Positions 57,401 through 64,000 of a stretch of DNA of 64,000 bases are shown here, one piece after another; position 1 is the stretch's first letter; every line of letters begins with the position of its first letter. The stretch is from Schistosoma haematobium (lineage: Eukaryota > Platyhelminthes > Trematoda > Strigeidida > Schistosomatidae). A model generated the notes under the pieces. That model was given only the letters and a program-made list of their open reading frames with translations. It ran no database searches and was not told the DNA's origin. The position numbers and the translations under genes were made by a program. The DNA lies in NCBI RefSeq assembly GCF_000699445.3, contig NC_067195.1:61851591-61915590 (forward strand), written 5' to 3'.

Positions 57401-59573
57401 TTTCAGAACATTTTGGTGATTGCGAATGACGAGAACATTATTCAAGGACTGTTATGAAGAACGTCATACTAAAGGATTTAAAAGTTAATTATTAATTAAT
57501 ACCGTGTTTTAAGTGAAAATAATCATCCATTTATATTATTTATGTTGATGATGTTTGAAAGTTTACTGGGAAAATATGTGTACAGATTTTTTTAAGACGT
57601 TTAACGGACCGAAAATGTAGAAGGCTAAACGGATCGAACAGAAATGAATGGCTGTTTCATCAAACACAGGACATTCGGCCACCGTCGAAAGCGCGTTAAA
57701 TTTCAACCTTTCCGTAGATACAAAACGGTCTACGTTCTTAACTTCAACGAATTCACGATGTAACCGGAATGTTATCCAATTCTATCAGTAACAGCCTTAT
57801 CAATCCCATCATAGCCGAAACATGTCGGTTACAACATCGGGAACTCATCTTTTAGGCAGTCACTAGTGGGTGGAAATATATAACTGGGATATGACAGCTG
57901 AATATCTTGGCTAAGGGTGTACTGTTCAATCGAATGTTTATTTAATGTAATTCAAAAATCTAGTCAAAGTCGATTTATGAAAGTTTATTTATACTACTAA
58001 GTATACCTGAGATAATATAAATCAACAGTCTCACAACAGAGATCTGTTTATAAGAAGCTATGCACATTCCAAAACTTCATTCTAATCACAGCAATACTTT
58101 GTGTTTTGCACTTTTATGTTCAGTTTGATCAATAAGTGATCATAAAGCGATAAATTTTTGACACTTCTAGTATAAATTACTCTCTAAAGTTTTCATTAAA
58201 AAATTTTGTTTAAATTTATTACTGGTAATAAAGTTGTTTGTTGTTGTCAGGTGTATATAAACAGCTTAACAGGTGTTTTAAACATATTAACAAGAATAGA
58301 ATTTTCACTTAACATTACATCATCATTTTACAATTTAATGTTAAAGTTATTCATAAATATTATCTGATTATTGAACAGTTACTGAGTCTTTTCATTATTA
58401 TTTTCATGACCAACACTGGAAGTTAATCTAAGTAGGTTTCTATAGCTTTCCCCCCCCAAAAAAAACACACTAAGAACGGTACATCTCTTTAAGAATGATG
58501 TACACATCTCCATACCATGTATTTACTTGACTAACTATCAATTTTTTAAATTAAATGTAATAAACTTTCCTATGGATAATGGAACTTCTTCAAAGAAAAA
58601 TTAGTTTACCATTTTTAGCTTCTAACGGCTAAAGCCTAGCTATTTTCCTAATTCAAAATAATTCACAAACATTTTCTTTTTGTACCGCAGAAAGCATCTA
58701 CTTAAATAAATGTCAAAAGTTTCTACATAGTCCTAAAATCTATTTTTATTTGAAAAAAGTAATGAAATTTGGGGGGATATGCATCGAATCCAATAATTTT
58801 GAACAATTAAGAAACTAAAATTCCTTTTATAAGCATATTTTATTGATAATTCAAAAATCATAAATGTCAAAAGACATAGTTGTCTGTGTATGGTGGTAGT
58901 AAAATGAAGTTTCCCGGACTGACGAGTAATTTATGGGCCGAAACAGATACAACTGCTCTAGATGTCTTAAATACTTTAGATTATAAGATTTCGCTGTACA
59001 TGTTACTGTTACTTTAAATAAAGGGCTGATAAATCTAACATCTGTTTGAGAAGTACGGTTGATAAGAAACCATAAAATAAAATGAGTTCATGTTATTCTG
59101 TTATATTTATTGTTCTTTAGTCAGATTTGTCAATAGGAGAAATTATATGAAATTAAATAGTACAATTTGATCATTTTTAGATACTACTTATGTAAATGGC
59201 GGCCTGCTTGAGCATCTGGGCTACCTGTTCCTGCCATCTAGATATTTCAACAAGTTATCTATTTTTGTTTGTTTTAATATATCATTATGTTTAATAATCG
59301 CATAACCTATCCTGCTGCGTTTCTGAAAAGTATACAACCTTTCGTTGTCAAAGTTACAAAAAACTCAACAAGAGACAATGTGGTTGCTGGCAATATACAA
59401 CGAAAAGAATGCACATTATTCAGATGCTCATTTAGTGAACTGCTAACATCTAACTGGCGATCACTCAATATTTATCGCCAGGACCGACCAAGAAGAAAGA
59501 AACGGAAACTTGTTGAAATACTTTGCGCTGAGAATTCTGTATTGTACCAAAAATATAATATTGAATAAAGCTG

Positions 59574-59605
<32 letters not shown>

Positions 59606-62600
59606 TGTTCAGAACACAACATAGATAAGTTTGTGAGTTAACAAAAGGAAAAACAATAATATTTTAGTGTGAGGATAAGTGTTAAGTGCAGCACTCATCT
59701 GACTTTTAATTCTGGTATATAATACAAAGCTAAAATGATGATTTCTGATTCGCATAAATGTATTTTAAAACTAAACAGTGTTTTATATACTGATATTATA
59801 ATGTGAATGGAGCTTGTGGTGGTTCTTAGTAGAGCTTTCAACATACCAGTATTAAATTGAAAATAATAAAATGTGACCTTAACGCAAAAATAATATCCCT
59901 ATAAAAAATGAATGTTGGATACGATTGGATGTGAGTTATTTCAGCCATCTGGTGAAAGAAGAGAATCAAAAATCAGTTCATGTTTGTTTAATCATTTTAG
60001 TGAACTTTATTGACTTTAGTGTCGCTTTTGGCTGTTCATGCAATGTTGATCTATAATGAAAATTATTTTCGCTTTGCTAGTATTCTTGCGAACTATTCAA
60101 ATGTAGAGTACATTTCAATACCTATCAGTGAATGATTTCTTCGAGTGATGATTTTGTTAGATATTAAACTGGGTAAAACTAAACGAGACAGTAATGTTTG
60201 ATAATAGACTTGATTTTCAGTTTGATCTTGGGCAGGGGATGTGATAAAGCACTACTTAATATTAACAATCTAAGGTAAAATAAAGTGAAATGATTTTTAT
60301 TAAGTTTTACCAATATATTTTTCATGTACAATGATTAATTTCTTTGTAGGAATGAATATATTTGTGGCTTTTTTTGTCTTATTATTACTACTTGCTGAGT
60401 CTACACCAAGTGCCGTGAAAAATTTTCCATTGATCGGTAAGTAATTTCAATAATACAACGAAATCATTGATTCGTTCTACCAATATTCATTTGCTTTTAC
60501 CTTTTATACCTCATTGAAGTTATAAAGTTAAATAATTCTGTTTAGTTGACTTAAATTCACTGTATCATTTAGTAGTATATCTTCATTACTTTTTAAAAAC
60601 TTTAACTCTCAATTTGTTACCACATTATAAATCAATATTGTTCAATGATAGATGAAAAGGAACAGTAATCAATCTTAATTATTGAAAGTCTAGACGATTT
60701 TGTAATCATCAACATATAGTGACTTAGAAACTGACTATAATCAAGTTCAATTTAGCTTATTATAGTTTCGTAAATATTTCTTAACTGGTTTGTATATACA
60801 ATTCCATATTGTTATTATTGAAGTGATACATATTAATTTCAGATATGAATAGATTCATTATCTTCTTTATAGTTTAATGAGATATTAAATATTCATAATG
60901 TTCAATTTGTTTATTGTTGAACGGTTTAAAATGAAAAGCATTATATTTTATTATAATTTAACTATAATATCTGTGTGTGCAATTAACTTCATTTAGATAA
61001 AGTCGATTTAAATTAAACAGTATGTCTAACATAGCCAAATGAAGAAAAAACAAAATTTTCTTTAGAAAATCCTATACTAATCCCATTTTTATTTGTTATT
61101 TAAGTTTAATTTGTTTAATCTGGTTGGCGTTTTTTTTGGTAAGATTTTTTTTCCTACGGGATAGGGTTGACGATCCTATGCTCAACCCTCCTCCTTTACC
61201 CGGGCTTGGAACCGGCAGTAACTCTAGAAGAGTTATAGACGGAGTTCGTTATTTAAGTAGTAAACTTAAATAATTTTGATATTTTTTTGAAAAGATATAT
61301 GATATTTTACTTGAAAATAAAATAATGATTGAATTTAGATTCATAAAACTGATATAAATCAAATAATCTATAATGATATTATTTTTCTTATAATTAGTTC
61401 TACTAATCTGTTGTCATTAACATAAATTGTCTAATCGAACAACTGGAACTCTTGTAAAATCTACACTTTTAGATATCAGGAGATTATTGAAAAATCTATG
61501 ATTGAATTAGAATTATTACATAAATTTAATGTTATTTATTCCATTGTAGGTGTATTTTTCTGTTTAAATATGATCATGATCACTTTATCAACATTTTTAG
61601 CCACCATGGTAATCCATCTTTATTTTCGTGGTGATCGTAAAGGTGCAGTACCATATTTTCTACGTCGAGTAAGTGTTGTGTTTTATACATCTATATGATT
61701 TAATGCATCATTCATTCAAAAATGACATTAAAAGGGATACATATTTCAGTAAAATAAAACCAATCTGATTAACATGTAAACTTATATTCTACATTTCATT
61801 TAATTTTTCCGTTGAATATTCTCATTGTTTTTGTAAAGTTAGTTCCATTTCTACTAAGCTGTTTATTACTTTTTCAATACCAACGGACAGAAAGTTAAGA
61901 GTAAGTAATAATTCATTTCTATTTTGTAAGTGAAGTACACTTTTGTTCCGTATGTATTCAGTACAGAAAATGAATCCAAAAACCAGTTAATAATAACAAT
62001 GTTTTTTAATTGATCAATATAAAGATACTTCGCATCACGAGTTGAAGTTAGTTATACACCAATTAAAATCTAAGAAACGCTAGAAAGCTATTAGTTTCCT
62101 AACAAGATTTCATCCCAGTACTGCTAGGCTAAGCGGGAAGCATGTTACTATCGATTCATTAAGCAGCATAAAATGGTCCATATTTTTCACTTGTCAATTA
62201 ACAAAAAAGCTCAAAATTATAGGCGATAAATGTCTCGATCTCGTCATTGCTGAACTTGATTATTCAAGGACTCTTATTAGAACTCCAAAATTTTATTTCC
62301 AATGCTCAATTAATATTTACAAGTAAGAAAGACTTGTTGAAACTGTTCATCTCGTAATTTATAACAAATCAAGAATTCGATGTCTTGAATTCACTCCCCA
62401 ATGGGGACGTAAATACGTACTTTTGAGGAATCCTATATTTCAATGAAATTGTGTCATTCGTTTCGTGGGTTTCATTAGGAATCTACATAAATCGAGCTCC
62501 ACAAACCTCCCAAACCAAGGGATGTCAAATGTTTGATTTCTGACTAGTTATCAAAATAGTGAAAGTAAAATCGATAATTATTTTAGATATTTGTATTAAT

Positions 62601-63746
62601 AAATAAGCAACTCAAAGATAATTTACATACTATTTACAACTAAATATGGATTGGGGGAAGTATGATATAATTAGAACATTAGTCCAGTTTCCAGTGAATA
62701 ATTTCACAGGATTTCACACGATCAGATCCTTCAATAAATTTAGACAGAGCAACAACAGCAAGGTTTGAAGAATAAAATGAATTTACTTCAGACTGTATGA
62801 AGCTGATAAGAATTTGTTATAGAATGGATTCATTTCATTCTACAAACCTTGCAATTTTTGCTGTTTAAGTTTCATAATATTTAGGCTTTGGATGTTTAAA
62901 GGAGATATTGAAAAGAACATGATATAAGAATATGAGCGAATGAAATAAACTAAGTTTCATGCAACTAGTTCCCTTCATGAATTTGCATAAAGCTTTATTT
63001 GAACTACTTATCCATTACTTATTCATTTTTAGATTATAATAGAAGGGATTGGGAGACTAACATTAGTAAGACAAAGAATCCCATTGCCAGATGTAAAGAA
63101 TTCAAAAAGGAATGTTTTTGCAAAATATCACAGAAAGACTCTTATCTCCCAAACATCTCCTGCTAAAACCAAACAGGCTTATCAAAACAGATGTAAAAAT
63201 GAACAAAACAGATATTTTGGGGGTGGATTTTTCCCGCAATGTAGTGAATCAGTCAATCAACCTGCTTGTGGAGATCAATATTTCGAAAATGTCACCACTA
63301 ACTGGTCTGGTTCAAATGAATTTCAAACACTTAAAGAATATTCTGGGAAATCCTGTCCACATATGATGAAAACGTCAATCAAACTTAATCATCGAATACC
63401 GGAAATTTTACAGCAAATTATGCATAATGATAATAATATGAATAATTATCCATTCAGAATGATAAACTATGATGAATCAGAAAGTTTTAATTCAACCACT
63501 ACACTTGAACGTGATGTTAGAGAACTGAAAAAATATGTTAAAATAGTAGTTAATCGACAGAAAGAAACAACTCATAAAAGTTTAATAGCTATGGAATGGC
63601 GTACTTTAGCAATTGTTTTAGATCGTTTATTTTTCTTCATATACATTACTACTATTCTCATTGCGGTTGTTGTTTCAGTACCATATAACATCGAATTAGA
63701 AATACCAGAAGAATTTCAAGATTCAGAAGAACGAGTAAAAAACTGA
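39385..63746 (+). CDS. gene B: nicotinic-type Cys-loop receptor subunit, non-alpha, predicted anion-selective, loop B Trp lost (eight exons)
   Basis: Joining 39385-39493, 45398-45591, 47846-47955, 49872-50007, 53228-53627, 60350-60436, 61550-61668 and 63033-63746 gives 622 residues with GT-AG introns and the same phases as gene A. Architecture is the same: signal peptide (about 1-30), loop D (CWCMHKWTD), loop A ([10 protein letters not shown]), Cys-loop C171-C185, M1-M2-M3, long loop and M4. The Pro-Ala pair precedes M2, which is identical in residues to that of gene A. No vicinal cysteines in loop C. Unlike gene A, loop B reads FGSLTYD: the aromatic residue that contacts acetylcholine in nicotinic receptors is Leu192. 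The frame is open throughout, so this is not an obvious pseudogene. It could be a structural or modulatory subunit. Function is inferred from family. Confidence 0.92.
39550..39759 (+). repeat. tRNA-headed SINE-like repeat (S5) with 12-base target-site duplication
   Basis: The element spans 39562-39747 (186 bases) and is flanked by TATTATTAAGTA at 39550-39561 and 39748-39759. It has the GCCGGCTCAGTAG start, tRNA-like boxes (ATTCAAATC as a weakened B box), CTGAGGAG, AGGACGAAAC, the GTC triplet and CAGTGC, and the TTCAATTGATTCATGATT end. In this copy the C-G pair of stem III next to GTC is intact. It is inserted only 57 bases past the exon 1 donor of gene B. Part of the flanking repeat is simple TAT sequence, which weakens the duplication claim slightly. 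Confidence 0.75.
39760..41630. other. gene B intron 1, first part; no feature seen
   Basis: About 1.9 kb of AT-rich intronic DNA with a short (TG)n near 39759-39771. No exon or named repeat. Confidence 0.4.
41631..42421 (+). mobile_element. 5'-truncated RTE-like retrotransposon (R3) with 13-base target-site duplication
   Basis: The element spans 41644-42408 and is flanked by perfect TGATACTAACTGT repeats at 41631-41643 and 42409-42421. The frame at 41783-42256 is the C-terminal end of the polyprotein and differs from copy R2 at two residues, sharing even its private stop after RRKSGRP. The 3' end is GGAGTAACAGGCGTAAGTAAGT. The reverse transcriptase domain is missing. It lies in sense in intron 1 of gene B. 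Confidence 0.88.
42409..43036 (+). repeat. duplicated segment following R3, inverted copy of 28006-28598
   Basis: Direct reading matches the minus strand of 28006-28598 with scattered substitutions over its whole length, ending at GAGTAATAAAA. It has only a short TATATA where the other copy has (TA)34. Together with R3 it makes about 1.3 kb of inverted homology between gene B intron 1 and the A-B spacer. Confidence 0.8.
43037..45397. other. gene B intron 1, last part; no feature seen
   Basis: About 2.36 kb of AT-rich intronic DNA up to the exon 2 acceptor. The small open frames here show no supported similarity. Confidence 0.4.
45398..45591 (+). CDS. gene B exon 2: N-terminal helix and loop D
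   Basis: After acceptor AACAG the first two bases complete a Val codon. Residues 37-101: [21 protein letters not shown] through loop D NCWCMH. Same length and phases as gene A exon 2. Cysteine next to the loop D Trp (WCMH) is a difference from gene A (WSMY). Donor GTAAGT. Confidence 0.9.
45592..47264. other. gene B intron 2, first part; short AT repeat only
   Basis: A short (TA)n occurs at about 45659-45687. Otherwise AT-rich intronic DNA. Confidence 0.4.
47265..47345 (-). repeat. SINE-like repeat fragment with hammerhead-like core (S6)
   Basis: On the minus strand: CGTCCCATACTAGGA, AGAAACGGCCGTCTAGTGCTTAGTG, the body of the SINE-like family. The tRNA-like head is not recognisable. The GAAAC box is kept but the CTGANGA box is lost (CTTAAGTCG). 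Confidence 0.5.
47346..47845. other. gene B intron 2, last part; no feature seen
   Basis: AT-rich intronic DNA up to exon 3. Confidence 0.4.
47846..47955 (+). CDS. gene B exon 3: loop A region
   Basis: Encodes [15 protein letters not shown] and the WTPD motif in [10 protein letters not shown]. One residue (Glu for Asp) separates it from gene A exon 3, though about 13 of 110 bases differ. Donor GTGAGT. Confidence 0.92.
47956..49484. other. gene B intron 3, first part; no clear feature
   Basis: AT-rich intronic DNA. Near 48185-48215 a short GGAAGCACTGAAGAGCCGTA stretch may be a scrap of the SINE-like family on the minus strand, too short to call. The 80-codon frame at 48807-49049 shows no family similarity. 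Confidence 0.4.
49485..49625 (+). repeat. SINE-like repeat, decayed (S7)
   Basis: Blocks in family order: TTGTCTAAAGGTC and GTTTGATTCC as damaged pol III boxes, GGTCGTGTATACCCACTGCC, then ATCTCATACTAGGACGAAAC and CCAGTGATTCCTGGTTTTC. The GAAAC box and stem II arm are present; the CTGANGA box is mutated. Confidence 0.6.
49872..50007 (+). CDS. gene B exon 4: loop E and first half of the Cys-loop
   Basis: [17 protein letters not shown] through C171 and TYFPFDTQ. Phase 2 in, phase 0 out, donor GTTAGC. Same length as in gene A. Confidence 0.92.
50008..53227. other. gene B intron 4; one unclassified G+C-richer block near its start
   Basis: The block at about 50105-50425 (ATGCACGGCGCTTCAATG, AGGAACCCAGGGTATAGG, TTCTAACTCGTGCCACAAAG) differs in composition from the rest and is probably an old repeat of unknown family. 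A short (TA)n lies at about 51382-51400. The remainder is AT-rich and featureless. Confidence 0.4.
53228..53627 (+). CDS. gene B exon 5: loop B (Trp lost), loop C, M1
   Basis: Residues 184-316 plus one base. C185 closes the Cys-loop. Loop B reads FGSLTYD, with codon CTA at 53252-53254 where gene A has TGG. From 53284 on, the exon and the first five intron bases are identical to gene A. M1 and the Pro-Ala pair follow as in gene A. Confidence 0.93.
53284..53632 (+). repeat. 349-base stretch identical to gene A exon 5 (22059-22407)
   Basis: Partner of the gene A tract, with constant offset 31225 and no gap. The left edge falls within the exon, 31 bases after the lost Trp codon. The right edge falls five bases into the intron. 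Confidence 0.92.
53633..57589. other. gene B intron 5, first part; no clear feature
   Basis: About 4 kb of AT-rich DNA. I found no exon, no recognisable repeat body and no RNA gene. Confidence 0.4.
57590..57905. repeat. unclassified G+C-richer block in gene B intron 5
   Basis: Composition rises clearly (TCGGCCACCGTCGAAAGCGC, GAAACATGTCGGTTACAACA) against the intron background. No second copy is present in the window. Probably an interspersed element fragment; family unknown. Confidence 0.4.
57906..59286. other. gene B intron 5, middle part; no clear feature
   Basis: AT-rich. Near 58918-58950 CTGACGAG and, 13 bases later, CGAAAC recall a hammerhead core, but no stem II can be drawn, so it is not called. 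Confidence 0.35.
59287..59604 (+). repeat. possible retroelement end: short basic frame followed by (TAA)n tail
   Basis: A 93-codon frame (59287-59568) ends in a basic DRPRRKKRK stretch, and the stop is followed almost directly by about ten TAA/AAT units (59573-59604). A C-terminal scrap of an open frame followed by a short-repeat tail is the pattern of a truncated non-LTR element. I recognise no family, and chance is possible. Confidence 0.35.
59605..60349. other. gene B intron 5, last part; no feature seen
   Basis: AT-rich intronic DNA up to exon 6. Confidence 0.4.
60350..60436 (+). CDS. gene B exon 6: pore-lining M2
   Basis: Encodes the same 28 residues as gene A exon 6 despite 17 silent base differences. 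Split Gly codons on both sides. Donor GTAAGT. Confidence 0.92.
60437..61114. other. gene B intron 6, first part; no feature seen
   Basis: AT-rich intronic DNA. Confidence 0.4.
61115..61245 (-). mobile_element. isolated 5' leader fragment of the RTE-like retrotransposon (R6)
   Basis: On the minus strand it matches the leader at 27370-27500 (R5): ACTGCCGGTTCCAAGCCCGG, GGAGGAGGGTTGAGCAT and CCCTATCCCGTAGG. No coding part or 3' tail is attached. It lies in intron 6 of gene B. Confidence 0.7.
61246..61549. other. gene B intron 6, last part; no feature seen
   Basis: AT-rich intronic DNA up to exon 7. The frame seen from 61498 starts in the intron and merely runs into exon 7. Confidence 0.4.
61550..61668 (+). 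CDS. gene B exon 7: M3
   Basis: [20 protein letters not shown] followed by [18 protein letters not shown]. Donor GTAAGT, phase 0. Confidence 0.92.
61669..63032. other. gene B intron 7, no feature seen
   Basis: About 1.36 kb of AT-rich intronic DNA with no recognisable repeat, unlike intron 7 of gene A. Confidence 0.45.
63033..63746 (+). CDS. gene B exon 8: cytoplasmic loop and M4
   Basis: 237 residues: [18 protein letters not shown], a variable basic/Asn-rich loop with the shared YFGGG block, the [15 protein letters not shown] helix, and M4 [20 protein letters not shown]. The tail [12 protein letters not shown] is longer and more charged than that of gene A. Stop TGA at 63744-63746. Confidence 0.92.
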   Translation: MIIEGIGRLTLVRQRIPLPDVKNSKRNVFAKYHRKTLISQTSPAKTKQAYQNRCKNEQNRYFGGGFFPQCSESVNQPACGDQYFENVTTNWSGSNEFQTLKEYSGKSCPHMMKTSIKLNHRIPEILQQIMHNDNNMNNYPFRMINYDESESFNSTTTLERDVRELKKYVKIVVNRQKETTHKSLIAMEWRTLAIVLDRLFFFIYITTILIAVVVSVPYNIELEIPEEFQDSEERVKN

Positions 63747-63896
63747 TGAGTTCTTTTTTGAGGAATATACATTATTTGGTAATTCATTACCATATCATTA
63801 CTAGATTGTGATTTTTTGGAAGGAATACAGAAAAACACAACCATCACATCGCCTTTTCCCGTTATTTGACTTATTAAATAATACATGATAGTTAAA

Positions 63897-63899
<3 letters not shown>
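63747..63899. other. start of gene B 3' UTR
   Basis: No AATAAA is seen before the (AT)n tract, so the polyadenylation site may lie beyond the window or use a variant hexamer. Confidence 0.35.

Positions 63900-63969
<70 letters not shown>
63900..63969. repeat. (AT)n microsatellite
   Basis: About 35 AT units, 153 bases after the gene B stop codon, probably within its 3' UTR. Confidence 0.95.
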
Positions 63970-63972
<3 letters not shown>

Positions 63973-64000
63973 AAATTATCATTTTTCCACCAATTACGTT

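Noticed and set aside
58918..58950. Hammerhead-like CTGACGAG and CGAAAC boxes
   Set aside because: No stem II between the boxes and no cleavage triplet in place.
59287..59568. 93-codon frame as an independent gene
   Set aside because: It is followed at once by a (TAA)n tail and lies within an intron; a truncated element is more likely, so it was listed as a possible repeat.

Overview
The window looks like genomic DNA of a blood fluke (genus Schistosoma, species not resolved). It is AT-rich, with small exons separated by introns that obey GT-AG. It carries old non-LTR retrotransposon pieces with tetranucleotide tails, tRNA-headed SINE-like repeats with hammerhead-ribozyme cores, and long (AT)n tracts. 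I recognise these repeats from memory of schistosome genomes; no search was run.

The coding content is one tandem, head-to-tail array of Cys-loop ligand-gated ion channel subunits of the nicotinic acetylcholine receptor type, all on the + strand. Only the last exon (1605-2123) of the first member is present. The second member (gene A) is complete in eight exons from 11730 to 25413, predicted at 605 residues. The third (gene B) is complete in eight exons from 39385 to 63746, predicted at 622 residues. The six internal coding exons have identical lengths and phases in A and B (194, 110, 136, 400, 87 and 119 bases). Both proteins have a signal peptide, a Cys-loop, four membrane segments and a long M3-M4 loop. 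Neither has the vicinal cysteines of an alpha subunit. Both carry Pro-Ala where cation-selective nicotinic receptors have Gly-Glu just before M2, so they are predicted anion-selective, like the acetylcholine-gated chloride channels already known from schistosomes.

The most striking signal is a 349-base stretch of exon 5 that is identical between A and B at every base, synonymous sites included. The bases just upstream and the neighbouring exons differ by roughly 12-20 %. This points to recent gene conversion, or to an assembly error. Gene B has also lost the loop B tryptophan that is a core part of the agonist site.

Layout: 1-2123, end of the first gene with a retrotransposon in its last intron. 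2124-11729, intergenic with scattered repeats. 11730-25413, gene A. 25414-39384, intergenic and repeat-rich (retrotransposon halves, an inverted pair of LTR-like copies, a Penelope-like remnant, SINEs and a hammerhead core). 39385-63746, gene B, whose introns total about 22.5 kb against about 11.9 kb in A. 63747-64000, downstream flank with (AT)n. The subunits presumably co-assemble, with each other or with alpha-type partners encoded elsewhere, into pentameric surface receptors.
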